A DNA stretch of 40,670 bases from HGM04593 sp964458275 (GCA_964458275.1 CAYWIE010000019.1:1-40670); one strand, 5' to 3'. Numbered from the stretch's first letter, positions 23,512 through 33,197 are shown. Translations and numbers: made by a program. The notes: generated from the letters alone by a model not told the origin.

Positions 23512-26500
23512 TTATGAACGGCGTGTGCGCCAGTTACCGTACTGGTTGTTGAACTCAGTCTCGTATTTGGCGTACTCTTGCTGGTAGTTTGCGCCGCCCT
23601 GTTTCAGCACTTGCAATACCATCTTGAGCATCTGCAATTTCATTCCATAGTCGCTTGATACTGCGGCAAAATGTCCTCTTTTCAGAGTATTGCACCATCT
23701 CATGTACTCTATGAGCTCTTTGGCAGACTGGTCGATAATCTTCATAGCCTCCTCTTTCTTGCCGAGGTTTATGTATGATTCTGCCATAGAGAGAGCGCCT
23801 AAATCTGCCTTGTGAGGAACTATGCTGCCCGGAATTACCTTTTCGGCGTATTCGAGCACTTCGAGCGCTCTCTTGTTGTCTTCCTCTTCTACAAGGCGTT
23901 CGGCAAGCGATGCGAACAACATTCTATGTGTGTAGACCATACGCTGGGTCGTTTCGTCCAAGTAGTAGTCGGGGTTCTCTGCCAAGCCGCCGAATTTGAA
24001 GCGCTTCATCACATTGTCGTACATCTTGTTAGAGTCGATGATTGTTTCGTATTGCGTACTGTATCCCAGTTTGCGCCAATTGAAGGGGGTAATGCGGTGT
24101 GCAAGACCTTCTGTTATGAAGAAGTCCGACAACGATGAAAGGTAGTTCTCTTTTCCGACTGTGCGGGACATGTAGAGGGGGCGTTCCCAATTGGCTTCGG
24201 CGAGCATTTCGAGCAACATCATGTCGCCGCGGTAGAGCCTGTCGCGGCCTTTGAGCGATATTGCCATATATTCGGGCATGCTGTCGCGATATTCGTAGGG
24301 GATGACCATGCCTGAGCGCAATACAGCCTCTTTGTCGATGCGTATGTATACAGTGTCGGTGGGTATCACGTGGGTACGTTCGTCTTTTGAACGAACCCAA
24401 TTTTTCATGATGTTCTTGATTTCGAAAGGATTATCGCCGAGTATCTTCTTGTATTTTTCGGGCTCTTGAGCGTACCATTTTTTTATCTGATCCTCTAATT
24501 CGGGTTTTACGGATATGGCTTCGTTTGCATTTCCTGCATAGTCGATACGTTTCCATGTGATGGGCAGCGAGGGTGAATCGTATGCGGGACGGCGCATCTG
24601 GTCGATGTACCAGTCTGTGTGCAGATATGAGAGGTTGCATACACGTGCATCGGTTCTTACGCCTTCTACTTCTTGATTGTACCACAAGGGGAATGTGTCG
24701 TTGTCTCCGCATGTGAAGATTACGGGGTTCTTGTCTTGTGATATGGAATTCAAGTAGTTCTGTCCGAAGTCGCGGCAAGCATAGCGTCCGCTGCGGTCGT
24801 GGTCGTCCCATGTCTGAGATACCATCTGTACGGGCACAAGAAGGCATATTGCCGATACTGCAGTGCTTACGGCAATGTTATTCTTCTTTATCCATTCTGT
24901 GATGGCTGCAACACCCATTCCTATCCATATTGCAAAGGCATAGAACGAACCTGCGAATGCGTAGTCGCGTTCACGTGGCTGCATGGGCATCTGGTTCAGA
25001 TAGAGCACGATGGCTATTCCTGTCATAAAGAAGAGCATGAATACAACCCAGAACTGGCGTACTCCTGCGTCGCCTTTCTTGCATTGCCACAGGATTCCCA
25101 ATATTCCGAGTATCAATGGGAGTGCAAAGAATACGTTGCGTCCTTTGTTCTCTTTGAATTCGGATGGCAGAAGCTCTTGGTTGCCGACAAGCAGATTGTC
25201 GATGAAACTGATACCGGTTATCCAGTTTCCGCGGTCGAGGTCGCCGTGTCCCTGGAGGTCGTTCTGCCGTCCCACAAAGTTCCAGAAGAAGTATCTCCAG
25301 TACATATAGTTCAGCTGGTAGTTGAGGAAGAAGCGTATGTTGTCCCATTGTGTGGGCATTTTCACGTTCATTACCTCTCCGGCTACCTTGTACTCGACAT
25401 TGTAGCCTGTAATCTTGTCGCCTATCCATTGTTCGTAGAGATTGGTCTTGGCAGGACCGTATTCAGAGAATCTGCGGTCGTACATGCGGGGGAACAGCAT
25501 ATTCTGTGCATATACTACTTCGTATTTGTGCCCGAGAAGTTCGTATGAATCCTTTTCGTCGGGTGTTGCTTTCTCTTTGCGGCCATATTCGGGTGCCCCG
25601 TCTATTGTCTCGGCACGCCAGTTGCCTCTGCCCGCATTTACATATTTATATTCCGAACTGTATGCGGGACCATAGAATAAGGGGCGTGTGCCATACTGTT
25701 CGCGACCGAGGTATTCGCCAAGTGTGAATATGTCTTCGGGTGAATTCTGGTCCATAGGGGTGTTGGCAGCCGAGCGTATGACTATCAGTGCGTATGATGA
25801 ATAGCCTATGATTATGAGCAACATGCAGAGGAGCGAAGTGTTGAGCATGCGTGCGTTTATCCAATAGCTCTGCTTTGCCTTGCGGAGGAGAAGCACTGCG
25901 AGCAGGGCAAGTACTGCAATTCCTATCAGTACGCTTGAAAATCCGTGTCCGTAGAAGGGGATTCCAAGCATGCCTACTGTGGTGAGGAACGATGCTACCT
26001 GACGTTTGCGGCTGTTTGCTTTCTCTGTTTCGTATATGCCCCAGACGATTGCTCCGAGCATCAGCAGTATGTATACGAATACTCCTGTGTTGAAAGGCAT
26101 TCCGAGTGTGTTGACGAAGAACAGTTCGAACCATCCGCCTACTTTAACTACGCCGGGTACTATGCCGTAGAGTACGGCTGCCACAAGGACCATTGAGAGT
26201 GTGAGGGCTACAAGCGAGCCTATCAGGTTGGCATTGGGTACTTTTTTGTAGTATGCCACAAGGACGATTGCGGGGATACAGAGCAGGTTGAGCAGGTGGA
26301 CACCTATGGAGAGTCCTACAAGGTAGGCTATCAGTATGAGCCATCTGTCGCTACGTGGGTCGTTGGCAACGTCTTCCCATTTGAGGATGAGCCAGAATAC
26401 CACTGCCGTGAACAGTGATGAGTAGCCGTAAACTTCGCCTTCGACGGCGCTGAACCAGTATGTGTCGCTCCATGTGTATGCAAGCGCGCCTACAAGTCCC

Positions 26501-26865
26501 GAACCGATGATGGTGATTGTCTGTGAGGTGGTTATGCTTTCGCCTTTTTTTACAATGAGCTTGCGTACAAGGTGGGTGATGCTCCAAAAGAGGAACATGA
26601 TGCCTGCGGCACTTAGTACTGCCGACATGATGTTTACCATCAGCGCTACCTTGTCAGGGGATGCGAAGAGCGAGAAAAAGTTGGCTGTGAGCATGAAGAA
26701 AGGCGCTCCGGGCGGGTGGCCTATTTCCAATTTGTTGCCGGAGAGAATGAATTCCGGACAGTCCCAGAAACTTGCTGTGGGCTCTACGGTGAGGCAATAG
26801 GTCAACGTTGCAACGAAGAAGCATAGCCAGCCGAAGAGGTTGTTTACTTTGTTGTAGCTTTTCAT
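23512..26865 (-). CDS. DUF2723 family membrane protein with C-terminal repeat region
   Basis: A 1117-residue protein. The N-terminal part, roughly residues 1-370, is a multi-helix membrane domain opening with LCFFVATLTYCLTVEPTASF and EIGHPPGAPFF, the DUF2723 signature that looks like GT-C glycosyltransferases. A second membrane cluster occurs near 580-680 with QMPMQPRERDYAFAGSFYAF. The C-terminal part is soluble and helical with TPR-like stretches (ALEVLEYAEKVIP). By similarity it may transfer a lipid-linked sugar to protein or glycan outside the cytoplasm, but this is inference. It leads an operon with the deacetylase, queG and a PH-like gene and has a good promoter at 26992-27023. Confidence 0.88.
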   Translation of the reverse strand: MKSYNKVNNLFGWLCFFVATLTYCLTVEPTASFWDCPEFILSGNKLEIGHPPGAPFFMLTANFFSLFASPDKVALMVNIMSAVLSAAGIMFLFWSITHLVRKLIVKKGESITTSQTITIIGSGLVGALAYTWSDTYWFSAVEGEVYGYSSLFTAVVFWLILKWEDVANDPRSDRWLILIAYLVGLSIGVHLLNLLCIPAIVLVAYYKKVPNANLIGSLVALTLSMVLVAAVLYGIVPGVVKVGGWFELFFVNTLGMPFNTGVFVYILLMLGAIVWGIYETEKANSRKRQVASFLTTVGMLGIPFYGHGFSSVLIGIAVLALLAVLLLRKAKQSYWINARMLNTSLLCMLLIIIGYSSYALIVIRSAANTPMDQNSPEDIFTLGEYLGREQYGTRPLFYGPAYSSEYKYVNAGRGNWRAETIDGAPEYGRKEKATPDEKDSYELLGHKYEVVYAQNMLFPRMYDRRFSEYGPAKTNLYEQWIGDKITGYNVEYKVAGEVMNVKMPTQWDNIRFFLNYQLNYMYWRYFFWNFVGRQNDLQGHGDLDRGNWITGISFIDNLLVGNQELLPSEFKENKGRNVFFALPLILGILGILWQCKKGDAGVRQFWVVFMLFFMTGIAIVLYLNQMPMQPRERDYAFAGSFYAFAIWIGMGVAAITEWIKKNNIAVSTAVSAICLLVPVQMVSQTWDDHDRSGRYACRDFGQNYLNSISQDKNPVIFTCGDNDTFPLWYNQEVEGVRTDARVCNLSYLHTDWYIDQMRRPAYDSPSLPITWKRIDYAGNANEAISVKPELEDQIKKWYAQEPEKYKKILGDNPFEIKNIMKNWVRSKDERTHVIPTDTVYIRIDKEAVLRSGMVIPYEYRDSMPEYMAISLKGRDRLYRGDMMLLEMLAEANWERPLYMSRTVGKENYLSSLSDFFITEGLAHRITPFNWRKLGYSTQYETIIDSNKMYDNVMKRFKFGGLAENPDYYLDETTQRMVYTHRMLFASLAERLVEEEDNKRALEVLEYAEKVIPGSIVPHKADLGALSMAESYINLGKKEEAMKIIDQSAKELIEYMRWCNTLKRGHFAAVSSDYGMKLQMLKMVLQVLKQGGANYQQEYAKYETEFNNQYGNWRTRRS

Positions 26866-26991
26866 ATCTTTTATTAGTTTTTCTCGTCCTTGTGGTTTTG
26901 CAGCATGTCATTTGTTCCGGCCAATAAGCCCAAATGGCAGACGTAAATGCTTTTTGGAAGCAGTTTCTTTGTTCGCTCTGCAAAATCTTGG

Positions 26992-27023
26992 CAAAGGTAC
27001 TGAATAGTGGTGAGATGAGCAAA
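26992..27023 (-). promoter_or_regulatory. Promoter for the DUF2723 operon
   Basis: On the minus strand TTTG (27023-27020), a 20-bp spacer and TACCTTTG (26999-26992). The start point is near 26985, giving an unusually long leader of about 120 nt in which I see no gene. Confidence 0.72.
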
Positions 27024-27060
27024 TATTGTTTGTTAAGATACGTTGTAGCCCTTATTAAGG

Positions 27061-27098
27061 CTGCCCCCAAAAGTTTGGTATACAACTTTTGGGGGCAG
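27061..27098. terminator. Hairpin directly after the GH106-like gene
   Basis: A 15-bp perfect stem (27061-27075 with 27084-27098) and an 8-nt loop. It lies only 8 bp beyond the stop of the minus-strand glycosidase gene. Confidence 0.78.
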
Positions 27099-27106
27099 TT
27101 CTGTGT

Positions 27107-30100
27107 TCAATATGAAATTTTTACAGGTCCCATTAGACCGCTCTCTCGCAGAGGAGCATCGGCGGGAGGTCCTGCTATGGTCCATGTTTTCCGTTTCGCT
27201 TCGGGTTGGGATGCGTCGTAAACAAGACGGTTGTACCATGTGCTTGTTACCTCTATGGTCAGTTCGTTTTTTCCTTCGTTTATGTATTTGCTGATATCGA
27301 GGCTGTAGGGTGTGCACCACAGTGTTCCTGCTTTTCTGCCGTTGATTTTTACAGTGGCGAGCATATTCACTTTGCCTAAATCCAATATCAATGGTGTTGC
27401 GAGCATCTGTTTGTTTGCCATGAATATGGTCTTGTAGGTGGCTGTGCCTGAGAATGCTTTTGCTTCGTCCGGGATGTTTAGGCTGTTCCATGGCTTCAGT
27501 TCTTTTGTGGTGATGGTATCGGGAGCGCCCCAATCTGCGGGAAAAGATATTTTCCATTCTCCTGTTATGAACTGTTCTTTCTTTTCTGTGAGGGATGCCT
27601 GTTTTTCGGCGGGAGTGCCGTTGTGTATTATCACAAAGCATGAACCGCCTTGCGGCAATGATATGTCTACAGCTGTATATTCGCCGGTGGAAGTGCTCTC
27701 GATTGTGTGAGTCTCTCCGTTCACGGGATTCCACATCTCAGCGTGTCCTGTTGCACGGAACTGTACTTTGCCGTTGAAGGATTTTCCTTGCATCGGGGTA
27801 ACAAAGTAACATTCCGCTCCTTCTAACTTGCGATGTAGCCAACGAACTCCGTTGCCTTTTACATCAGCAGGGAGCGATAATATTTTCAAGGCTTCTTCTA
27901 TGCTTGTGCCGGTGAGTATTCCACCTTTGCCTATGCGCTTGACTTTGCCGGGTTCTGCTTTGTTCCAAATTGCATCGACTGCTTTCTTGAAGCGGCGTTC
28001 TGCGCGTTTGCCGCCTGAGAGTGTTGCAATCCTTTTGGGTGGCGATGCTATCACGTATGCTCCATCTTTCATCAGATTGTGTAGCCGTTCCAGTGTGGAG
28101 GGGAGCATGCGCTTGTTTTCGGGAATCCAGATTGCGCGATAGCTTATCCCCTCCGGTGTTACGATGCGTCCCTCTTTTACGCTCAGGCGGTTGAGCAGTA
28201 CATCGGGGTTGCAGTAGTCGTACTTGTAGCCTTCGGGGAACGGGAATTTCTGTGTTGGCTTGTGGCTTATCTCGTCGCCAAGATACCAGAGTATGTCGCT
28301 TACGGGCTTGCCGCGTTCGAGCATATAGCTGCATCGTGCAAGGTAGGTTGTGAATTCGCGCATGTGCGGCCACCATGTTTGTCCGCGAAGGAACGGGGTG
28401 CCTATCTTGGAACCGAATGAGGTTCCCGGTTTCAGGTAGTTTATCTGCGGATTGTGGGTGTAGGTGTGGAAGACATTGTGTGTAACGCCTTCTACGGCAT
28501 TGAAGTCGGCAACCTCTTTCAGCATCTCCCACTGCTCGTCCCATGTGAGGTTGAATGAGGTGAAGGCTTCGGCGTTTACACGGGGCTTGCCATAGAGCCG
28601 TGCGGCTGATGCCGTCGGTTTTATCGGCTTGAAATCGAGGTCACCAACGTAGCCGAGACTGAATGGATGCCAGTATTCGCACATCGGCACATCGGCATGT
28701 TTGAAGTATTCCATGATGTCGGCAGGGAAAACATCGCCTGCTGCTGTTTCATACATCACGGAAAGCCCGGCTTCGTGTCCGAGCTGGGAGATGCGTTTGT
28801 AGAATCTGTTGGCGAAAAGTTCGTTGATGGTTGAGCGCCAATCGAGCAGGAAACGGGATGTTGTCTCCGGGTTGTCTATCACATATCCGAATATGGCGGG
28901 AAGCCATTGGCGCAGGTCGTACCCGTTGTGCTCGCTGAACTCTTTTTCCATCTTTTTTGTCCATGTTTGTACGCGGCATTCCCAGCTGTCGAGCAGCAGC
29001 CCGTTTAGCTTTCCATTGTTGAGAGCATCGGAGGACAAGTGTCCTATGTAGCCGGCGAATTGGGCTTCTGCTCCTTCGTCGGAAAATTTGTCGCATTCCC
29101 AACCTGTGCCTGAGGGTGGGGCGGGACCGTTCTTCCGTCCGGCATTTACATGGCCGAGACGCATGATTGTCCAGTCGCCTGCGTATGGTGCTTTCCAACG
29201 GAAGTGCCCTGTGCTGTCCATGTGGGCTGTTACATCCATTATCTTCTTGGAATCTATGTATGCCTGTTCCGATTGGATTATGTCGTCTGCGGTGCGTTCA
29301 AAGGCGCGCAGTGTCCATCCTGCTTCGGATTCCCAACTGTTCTTGCGTGCTACGGCGAGCAGGCGCATGTGCTTTATCCGCATGTTGTACTTGTTGGTAA
29401 TCTCTATCTTGTATTTTATGGCATCCTTTACTTCATTGCAGGCTATGCTCATGCGTGATCCGTCCTGCCAGTTGGATTGTGGCATGGGCGCGTCTATTAT
29501 TCTTGTCTCCTTGCCCTCTCTGTCTATGGCGAACATCTTGATTCTGACTCCCGGATCGTATGACATTGCATGGTTGAATGTCTGTATGGGGGATAGTTCC
29601 AATGTGCGGATTGTTGTGGGCTTTTCGTAGCTTACAACTACAGTGTGGGTGTTGCCGCCTTCGGGCAATCTTATTTCTTTGCTTTTAAGTATCAGGTTGC
29701 TCCAGTCGTATTTGCCGTCGCTCTCTATTGCCGAAGGTCGGGGGATAGGGTTTGCCGCGCTTTCGGGGGTGGGGAAGGCGAGTACTGCTATCTCTTTGTA
29801 GTCGCGCCAATCTTCTTTTACAATTGATGGCTTCTCTATGGTAATGTCGATGTTGTCTGAGGCTTTAATCCTTTTTTCGCTTGATACGATTATGCGCATG
29901 GCGTTCTCCGGTTTAATCCACGGCCCGCCTGCCATTGCCCAGCCGGGGCAGTTCTGCATGGTGAAGCGCAGTCCCAGACGCCTGCATTCGTTTGCGGTGA
30001 ATCTGATAGCTTCTTCCCATTTTTCGCTCATGCAGGTTATCTCTTCGCCTGTTGCCGGCCATTTTCCGCCAAACTGTCCGTGGAAGAGGTGTACACCTGA

Positions 30101-30367
30101 TATGCCGGCTTCGGCAATTGCTTCGAGGTCGGCTGTGATGCCTTCGTATGATACGTTGCCACCGATAAAGTGGAACCACGTTTCGGGGTAGAATTCTTTG
30201 TCGGGTGAGAGAAAGGCACGGCGGTCGTCTGCTCCGAATCTCTTATGAAGCGTTTCGGGAGAGGGTACGGCTGATGCGATTCTTGTGCTTTGTGCTATGG
30301 CTTGACTGATAAGCAGGCAAAATATGTGAAGCAATATGATGCCTTTATGTTTGAGCGGAGTGTACAT
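27107..30367 (-). CDS. Exported glycoside hydrolase, GH106-like (alpha-L-rhamnosidase type)
   Basis: A 1086-residue protein with an N-terminal signal peptide (IILLHIFCLLISQAIA). The first third looks like GH106: ETWFHFIGGNVSYEGITADL, GISGVHLFHGQFGG and FTMQNCPGWAMAGGPWIKPE, the last very typical of that family. The C-terminal end is a galactose-binding-like beta-sandwich (FSGTATYKTIFMANK, then VKINGRKAGTLW). GH106 enzymes release alpha-L-rhamnose from plant and other glycans in the periplasm; a related deoxysugar is possible here. No SusCD pair is in the window, so this is not a complete utilisation locus. nagA lies upstream on the same strand, separated by a palindrome and a GTATAC dyad. Confidence 0.85.
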   Translation of the reverse strand: MYTPLKHKGIILLHIFCLLISQAIAQSTRIASAVPSPETLHKRFGADDRRAFLSPDKEFYPETWFHFIGGNVSYEGITADLEAIAEAGISGVHLFHGQFGGKWPATGEEITCMSEKWEEAIRFTANECRRLGLRFTMQNCPGWAMAGGPWIKPENAMRIIVSSEKRIKASDNIDITIEKPSIVKEDWRDYKEIAVLAFPTPESAANPIPRPSAIESDGKYDWSNLILKSKEIRLPEGGNTHTVVVSYEKPTTIRTLELSPIQTFNHAMSYDPGVRIKMFAIDREGKETRIIDAPMPQSNWQDGSRMSIACNEVKDAIKYKIEITNKYNMRIKHMRLLAVARKNSWESEAGWTLRAFERTADDIIQSEQAYIDSKKIMDVTAHMDSTGHFRWKAPYAGDWTIMRLGHVNAGRKNGPAPPSGTGWECDKFSDEGAEAQFAGYIGHLSSDALNNGKLNGLLLDSWECRVQTWTKKMEKEFSEHNGYDLRQWLPAIFGYVIDNPETTSRFLLDWRSTINELFANRFYKRISQLGHEAGLSVMYETAAGDVFPADIMEYFKHADVPMCEYWHPFSLGYVGDLDFKPIKPTASAARLYGKPRVNAEAFTSFNLTWDEQWEMLKEVADFNAVEGVTHNVFHTYTHNPQINYLKPGTSFGSKIGTPFLRGQTWWPHMREFTTYLARCSYMLERGKPVSDILWYLGDEISHKPTQKFPFPEGYKYDYCNPDVLLNRLSVKEGRIVTPEGISYRAIWIPENKRMLPSTLERLHNLMKDGAYVIASPPKRIATLSGGKRAERRFKKAVDAIWNKAEPGKVKRIGKGGILTGTSIEEALKILSLPADVKGNGVRWLHRKLEGAECYFVTPMQGKSFNGKVQFRATGHAEMWNPVNGETHTIESTSTGEYTAVDISLPQGGSCFVIIHNGTPAEKQASLTEKKEQFITGEWKISFPADWGAPDTITTKELKPWNSLNIPDEAKAFSGTATYKTIFMANKQMLATPLILDLGKVNMLATVKINGRKAGTLWCTPYSLDISKYINEGKNELTIEVTSTWYNRLVYDASQPEAKRKTWTIAGPPADAPLRESGLMGPVKISY

Positions 30368-30394
30368 AGGGGATGGCTGTTTTTCTTAATCATT

Positions 30395-30409
30395 GTATAC
30401 TTGGTATAC
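30395..30409. promoter_or_regulatory. Candidate operator, paired GTATAC sites
   Basis: GTATAC occurs at 30395-30400 and again at 30404-30409, separated by 3 bp. Each is self-complementary, so the pair forms a 15-bp dyad about 30-40 bp upstream of the glycosidase start. It could bind a LacI- or GntR-like repressor; no such gene is nearby. Confidence 0.4.
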
Positions 30410-30412
30410 TTG

Positions 30413-30452
30413 AAGTGGCTCTTTTAATTTCCGGAAATTAAAAGAGCCACTT
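30413..30452. terminator. 40-bp perfect palindrome after nagA
   Basis: Arms 30413-30432 and 30433-30452 are exact reverse complements with no spacer. It lies 26 bp beyond the nagA stop and probably ends that transcript. Confidence 0.75.
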
Positions 30453-30478
30453 GTACTCGTATTTCAAAATAGACTCAA

Positions 30479-31642
30479 CTACAATGTGTATGTTCCTTCT
30501 ACGAGCTGGCCCATAGCCCATATTGCGCGGATGTTCAGGTCTTCGTCGAGTATCATAAGGTCTGCGTCCTTGTCTTTTTGCAATGAACCTTTGCGGTCGT
30601 AGACGTTCATAATCTTTGCTGGGGTTTCTGATGCCATGCGGATGGCGTCGGCGAGCGGTATCTCGGCTTTGTGTACAAGCGTCCGTATGAGACGGTCCAT
30701 TGTCGCGACACTGCCGGCAAGGGCTGAACGGTCGGCGAGTTTGCACACTCCGTCTTCTATGATTACGCGGGGGTCGAATGCTTCTTTGCTGTCGCTTGCT
30801 GCACATGCAAGTGCATCGGTGATGACGCAGGCGCGTTCCACTCCTTTTATCTTATATATCAAACGGAGGATTGTGGGTGGAACATGAATTCCGTCGGCTA
30901 CTACTTCCACAGTCATGTTGTCGTGCAGGTATATGCTCTCTACCGTACCTTCGTATTTGTATTCGCGGCGTTTGTGGAAGCCGGGCATTGCATTGTAGAA
31001 GTGTGTGGCGTGGGTATATCCGTTTGAATATGCTATGTGTATGTCGTCATATTCGGCTTGGGTGTGTGCCACTGATGCGAGTATGCCTTTGGCGGTAATG
31101 TATTTTCCGAATTGCATTGCGCCGGGAAGTTCGGGCGCGGCGTCCCATCTTTTTATGCAGTCCCATTTTTCAACCAAAGGAATGTATTCCATCGGGTCGG
31201 GGTCCTTGATGTTTTCGGGCATCTGACCGCCTGCCATTGCCATGTTCAGGTAATGTCCCTCAAGGTGAAGACCGAGAACGGGACTGTCCTTTTCGTTCAT
31301 CAGTTTGGTGCAGACCTCAGCTGCAGCCTCTATCATGGGGACTGTAGAGGAGGAGAGGGTGGGGAAGATGCTTGTAGTACCATGTTTTATGTGGGTATTG
31401 ATGGCTTTGCGGAATGCTTCTTCCGTTCCTTCCATGAAGTCTCTGCCGCCACCGCCGTGTACGTGTATCTCTACACCGCCGGGTACAACATACATTCCTC
31501 TGGCATCGAATATCTGTGCACCGACTACTGCAAGGTCGCAGTTTGTTACTTCGAGTATCTTGTTGTCTCTGATAATGACAGAACCGTCCTTTAACCAGCC
31601 TTGCGGGGTCAGAATCTTGGCATTTATAATTTGTGTTAACAT
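30479..31642 (-). CDS. nagA: N-acetylglucosamine-6-phosphate deacetylase
   Basis: A 387-residue amidohydrolase that converts GlcNAc-6-phosphate to glucosamine-6-phosphate and acetate, feeding amino sugar catabolism and cell-wall recycling. Motifs in order: GGVEIHVHGGGGRDF (metal His60, His62), HLEGHYLN (metal Glu), THATHFYNAM (His), VVADGIHVPP (substrate His) and VITDALA (catalytic Asp). Length fits the family. No nagB is in the window. A TATCTTTG box lies at 31699-31706. Confidence 0.93.
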   Translation of the reverse strand: MLTQIINAKILTPQGWLKDGSVIIRDNKILEVTNCDLAVVGAQIFDARGMYVVPGGVEIHVHGGGGRDFMEGTEEAFRKAINTHIKHGTTSIFPTLSSSTVPMIEAAAEVCTKLMNEKDSPVLGLHLEGHYLNMAMAGGQMPENIKDPDPMEYIPLVEKWDCIKRWDAAPELPGAMQFGKYITAKGILASVAHTQAEYDDIHIAYSNGYTHATHFYNAMPGFHKRREYKYEGTVESIYLHDNMTVEVVADGIHVPPTILRLIYKIKGVERACVITDALACAASDSKEAFDPRVIIEDGVCKLADRSALAGSVATMDRLIRTLVHKAEIPLADAIRMASETPAKIMNVYDRKGSLQKDKDADLMILDEDLNIRAIWAMGQLVEGTYTL

Positions 31643-31672
31643 ATATGTTGTGGTAATTTGTGTTTGACTGCA

Positions 31673-31689
31673 GATTTAAACAGTTTCTT
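31673..31689 (-). repeat. AGAAACTGTTT motif copy in the nagA leader
   Basis: The minus strand reads AAGAAACTGTTTAAATC and is bracketed by CAGAT (31671-31675) and ATCTG (31690-31694), a small dyad. It lies just downstream of the predicted nagA start point. Confidence 0.55.
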
Positions 31690-31698
31690 ATCTGTTTA

Positions 31699-31706
31699 CA
31701 AAGATA
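31699..31706 (-). promoter_or_regulatory. -7 promoter box for nagA
   Basis: The minus strand reads TATCTTTG. The start point is near 31692, giving a leader of about 50 nt. The -33 box is weak. Confidence 0.6.
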
Positions 31707-31812
31707 CATTGATTTTGAAAAAATATTGTATATTTTCTTTGTTTTTTTATCCGTTGTTTACATTTTGCTAATCTATTCCTTGTTCCAATCGTGCAATATT
31801 TGTGCAAAAGAG

Positions 31813-31843
31813 TTTGAGAGAGGGGGAAAAAAGCGTATTTTTG
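31813..31843 (+). promoter_or_regulatory. Promoter for the S41 lipoprotein gene
   Basis: TTTG at 31813-31816, a 19-bp spacer and TATTTTTG at 31836-31843, a full match. The start point is near 31850, only 5 nt before a possible ATG at 31855 and 17 nt before the preferred ATG at 31867. Confidence 0.78.
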
Positions 31844-31866
31844 TGCGGTAAATTATGTACATGGGT

Positions 31867-33150
31867 ATGAAGAATCTTATATATACGATTATCGCATTAT
31901 TGTTGCTCTCTGCTTGCGGTGAGGATAGAACTTATGAGTATCTGGAGATTACACAAGAGAATCAATGGACTTTTGCCAAGATGAATGAGGTCTATTTGTG
32001 GAGCGATTCCATCAAGAAGCCTACGCGTAAGGAGTTTTTCGGAAACACAGGCAGGTTCTTTTCTTCGATTCTGCTGAAGGAGGATAGATTTTCATATTCT
32101 ACGGATAGTGTAACGTCTGCTGGGTATGGCTTTGATTTCGCCTTGATGCGCGACCCGCTTGGCAAGCAGAACAGCAAGAGTTATGCGCTTGTGCTCTTCG
32201 TGGAGCCGGGTTCACCAGCCGATGTTGCCGGGCTTAAGCGAGGTGACTGGATTTCAAAAGTAGGAAAGAATGCTCTTAATTCGGGCAATTACGGCTACTT
32301 GGAACGCGGTGGCGCAACAACGCTGTACACTGCAAGGATTGTGCTCGACGAAGAGAGTATGCTCTATGTCTGGCAGCAGGGCGATACCTTGCAGCTGCCC
32401 GCAGCAAGTGATATACAGCCTACGGCTTTATATCTCGATTCCGTATATTCCATGCGAGGACATAATGTCGGATACATGGTATGCAACAGATTTGCTGCTG
32501 ACAGCGGTGAAGATATTGCCGCTGCATGTGAACGCTTTGCCGCGAAAGGTGTGAGCGAGCTTATTGTGGACCTTAGGTATTGCAGCGGTGGCAGCATTGC
32601 TGTTGCAAACAGTGTGGCTTCGGCCCTCTTTCCGCAGAGCAGTCAGGGCGAGACATTTTGCCGTTTGAGCTATAATGCCTACAACAGCAGTATGGACACT
32701 GTGTATACGCTTGTGCCGTCGCGTACTCTGGGGCTTGAGAAACTCTTTTTTATATGCAGCGAATCTACACGAGGTGCTGCCGAAGTGCTGATTGCATCGG
32801 CAAGAACTGTATTGGGTTATAACAATGCTATTGTGATTGGAGAAAAGAGTTTTGGCGAGTATGTGATGACTGAGGAATATGTTTCACCCTATAATTTCAG
32901 CATCTCTCCGGCTGTCGCTTATGTCGAGAATGATAACTTCTCTTTGGCATACGGCGTGGAGCCGAATTACACTCTTGACGAACTTGCCGATTTCTATTCT
33001 GTTTATCCTTTGGGAAGCACTCAGGAGTATATGTTGTATAACACTCTGTACCTTATAGTGAATGGCAGAATGCCTGCCGGTGAATATGCCGCTTCGTCCG
33101 TGACGCAGCTCTTTGGCGGTGTCTGTCGAGGAAAGGGGCTTGTAAAATAG
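31867..33150 (+). CDS. S41 family peptidase-like lipoprotein with PDZ domain
   Basis: A 427-residue protein from the ATG at 31867 (an ATG at 31855 adds four residues). The signal peptide MKNLIYTIIALLLLSAC ends in a lipobox with Cys17. A PDZ-like segment (VEPGSPADVAGLKRGDWISK) precedes the C-terminal protease core. The Ser-Lys dyad of S41 proteases is visible: Ser300 in SESTRGAAE and Lys327 in GEKSFGE, 27 residues apart. Members degrade or process periplasmic or outer-membrane proteins. It is monocistronic, divergent from nagA, with a full-consensus promoter. Confidence 0.87.
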   Translation: MKNLIYTIIALLLLSACGEDRTYEYLEITQENQWTFAKMNEVYLWSDSIKKPTRKEFFGNTGRFFSSILLKEDRFSYSTDSVTSAGYGFDFALMRDPLGKQNSKSYALVLFVEPGSPADVAGLKRGDWISKVGKNALNSGNYGYLERGGATTLYTARIVLDEESMLYVWQQGDTLQLPAASDIQPTALYLDSVYSMRGHNVGYMVCNRFAADSGEDIAAACERFAAKGVSELIVDLRYCSGGSIAVANSVASALFPQSSQGETFCRLSYNAYNSSMDTVYTLVPSRTLGLEKLFFICSESTRGAAEVLIASARTVLGYNNAIVIGEKSFGEYVMTEEYVSPYNFSISPAVAYVENDNFSLAYGVEPNYTLDELADFYSVYPLGSTQEYMLYNTLYLIVNGRMPAGEYAASSVTQLFGGVCRGKGLVK

Positions 33151-33165
33151 TTTTCTATAAAAAGC

Positions 33166-33197
33166 GATTGCCTCGTGATTCACATCAAAAGGCAATC
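33166..33197 (+). terminator. Weak hairpin after the S41 gene
   Basis: An 8-bp stem (GATTGCCT at 33166-33173 with AGGCAATC at 33190-33197) and a 16-nt loop, without a T run. The rest of the spacer up to 33404 shows no gene and no clear promoter. Confidence 0.4.

Noticed and set aside
27033..27734. A 233-codon minus-strand frame at the end of the GH106-like gene
   Set aside because: Arg/His/Gln-rich low-complexity translation in an alternative frame of a supported gene.
27107..31642. Polysaccharide utilisation locus around the GH106-like gene and nagA
   Set aside because: No SusC/SusD pair, no hybrid two-component or other PUL regulator, and the two genes are separated by a strong palindrome.
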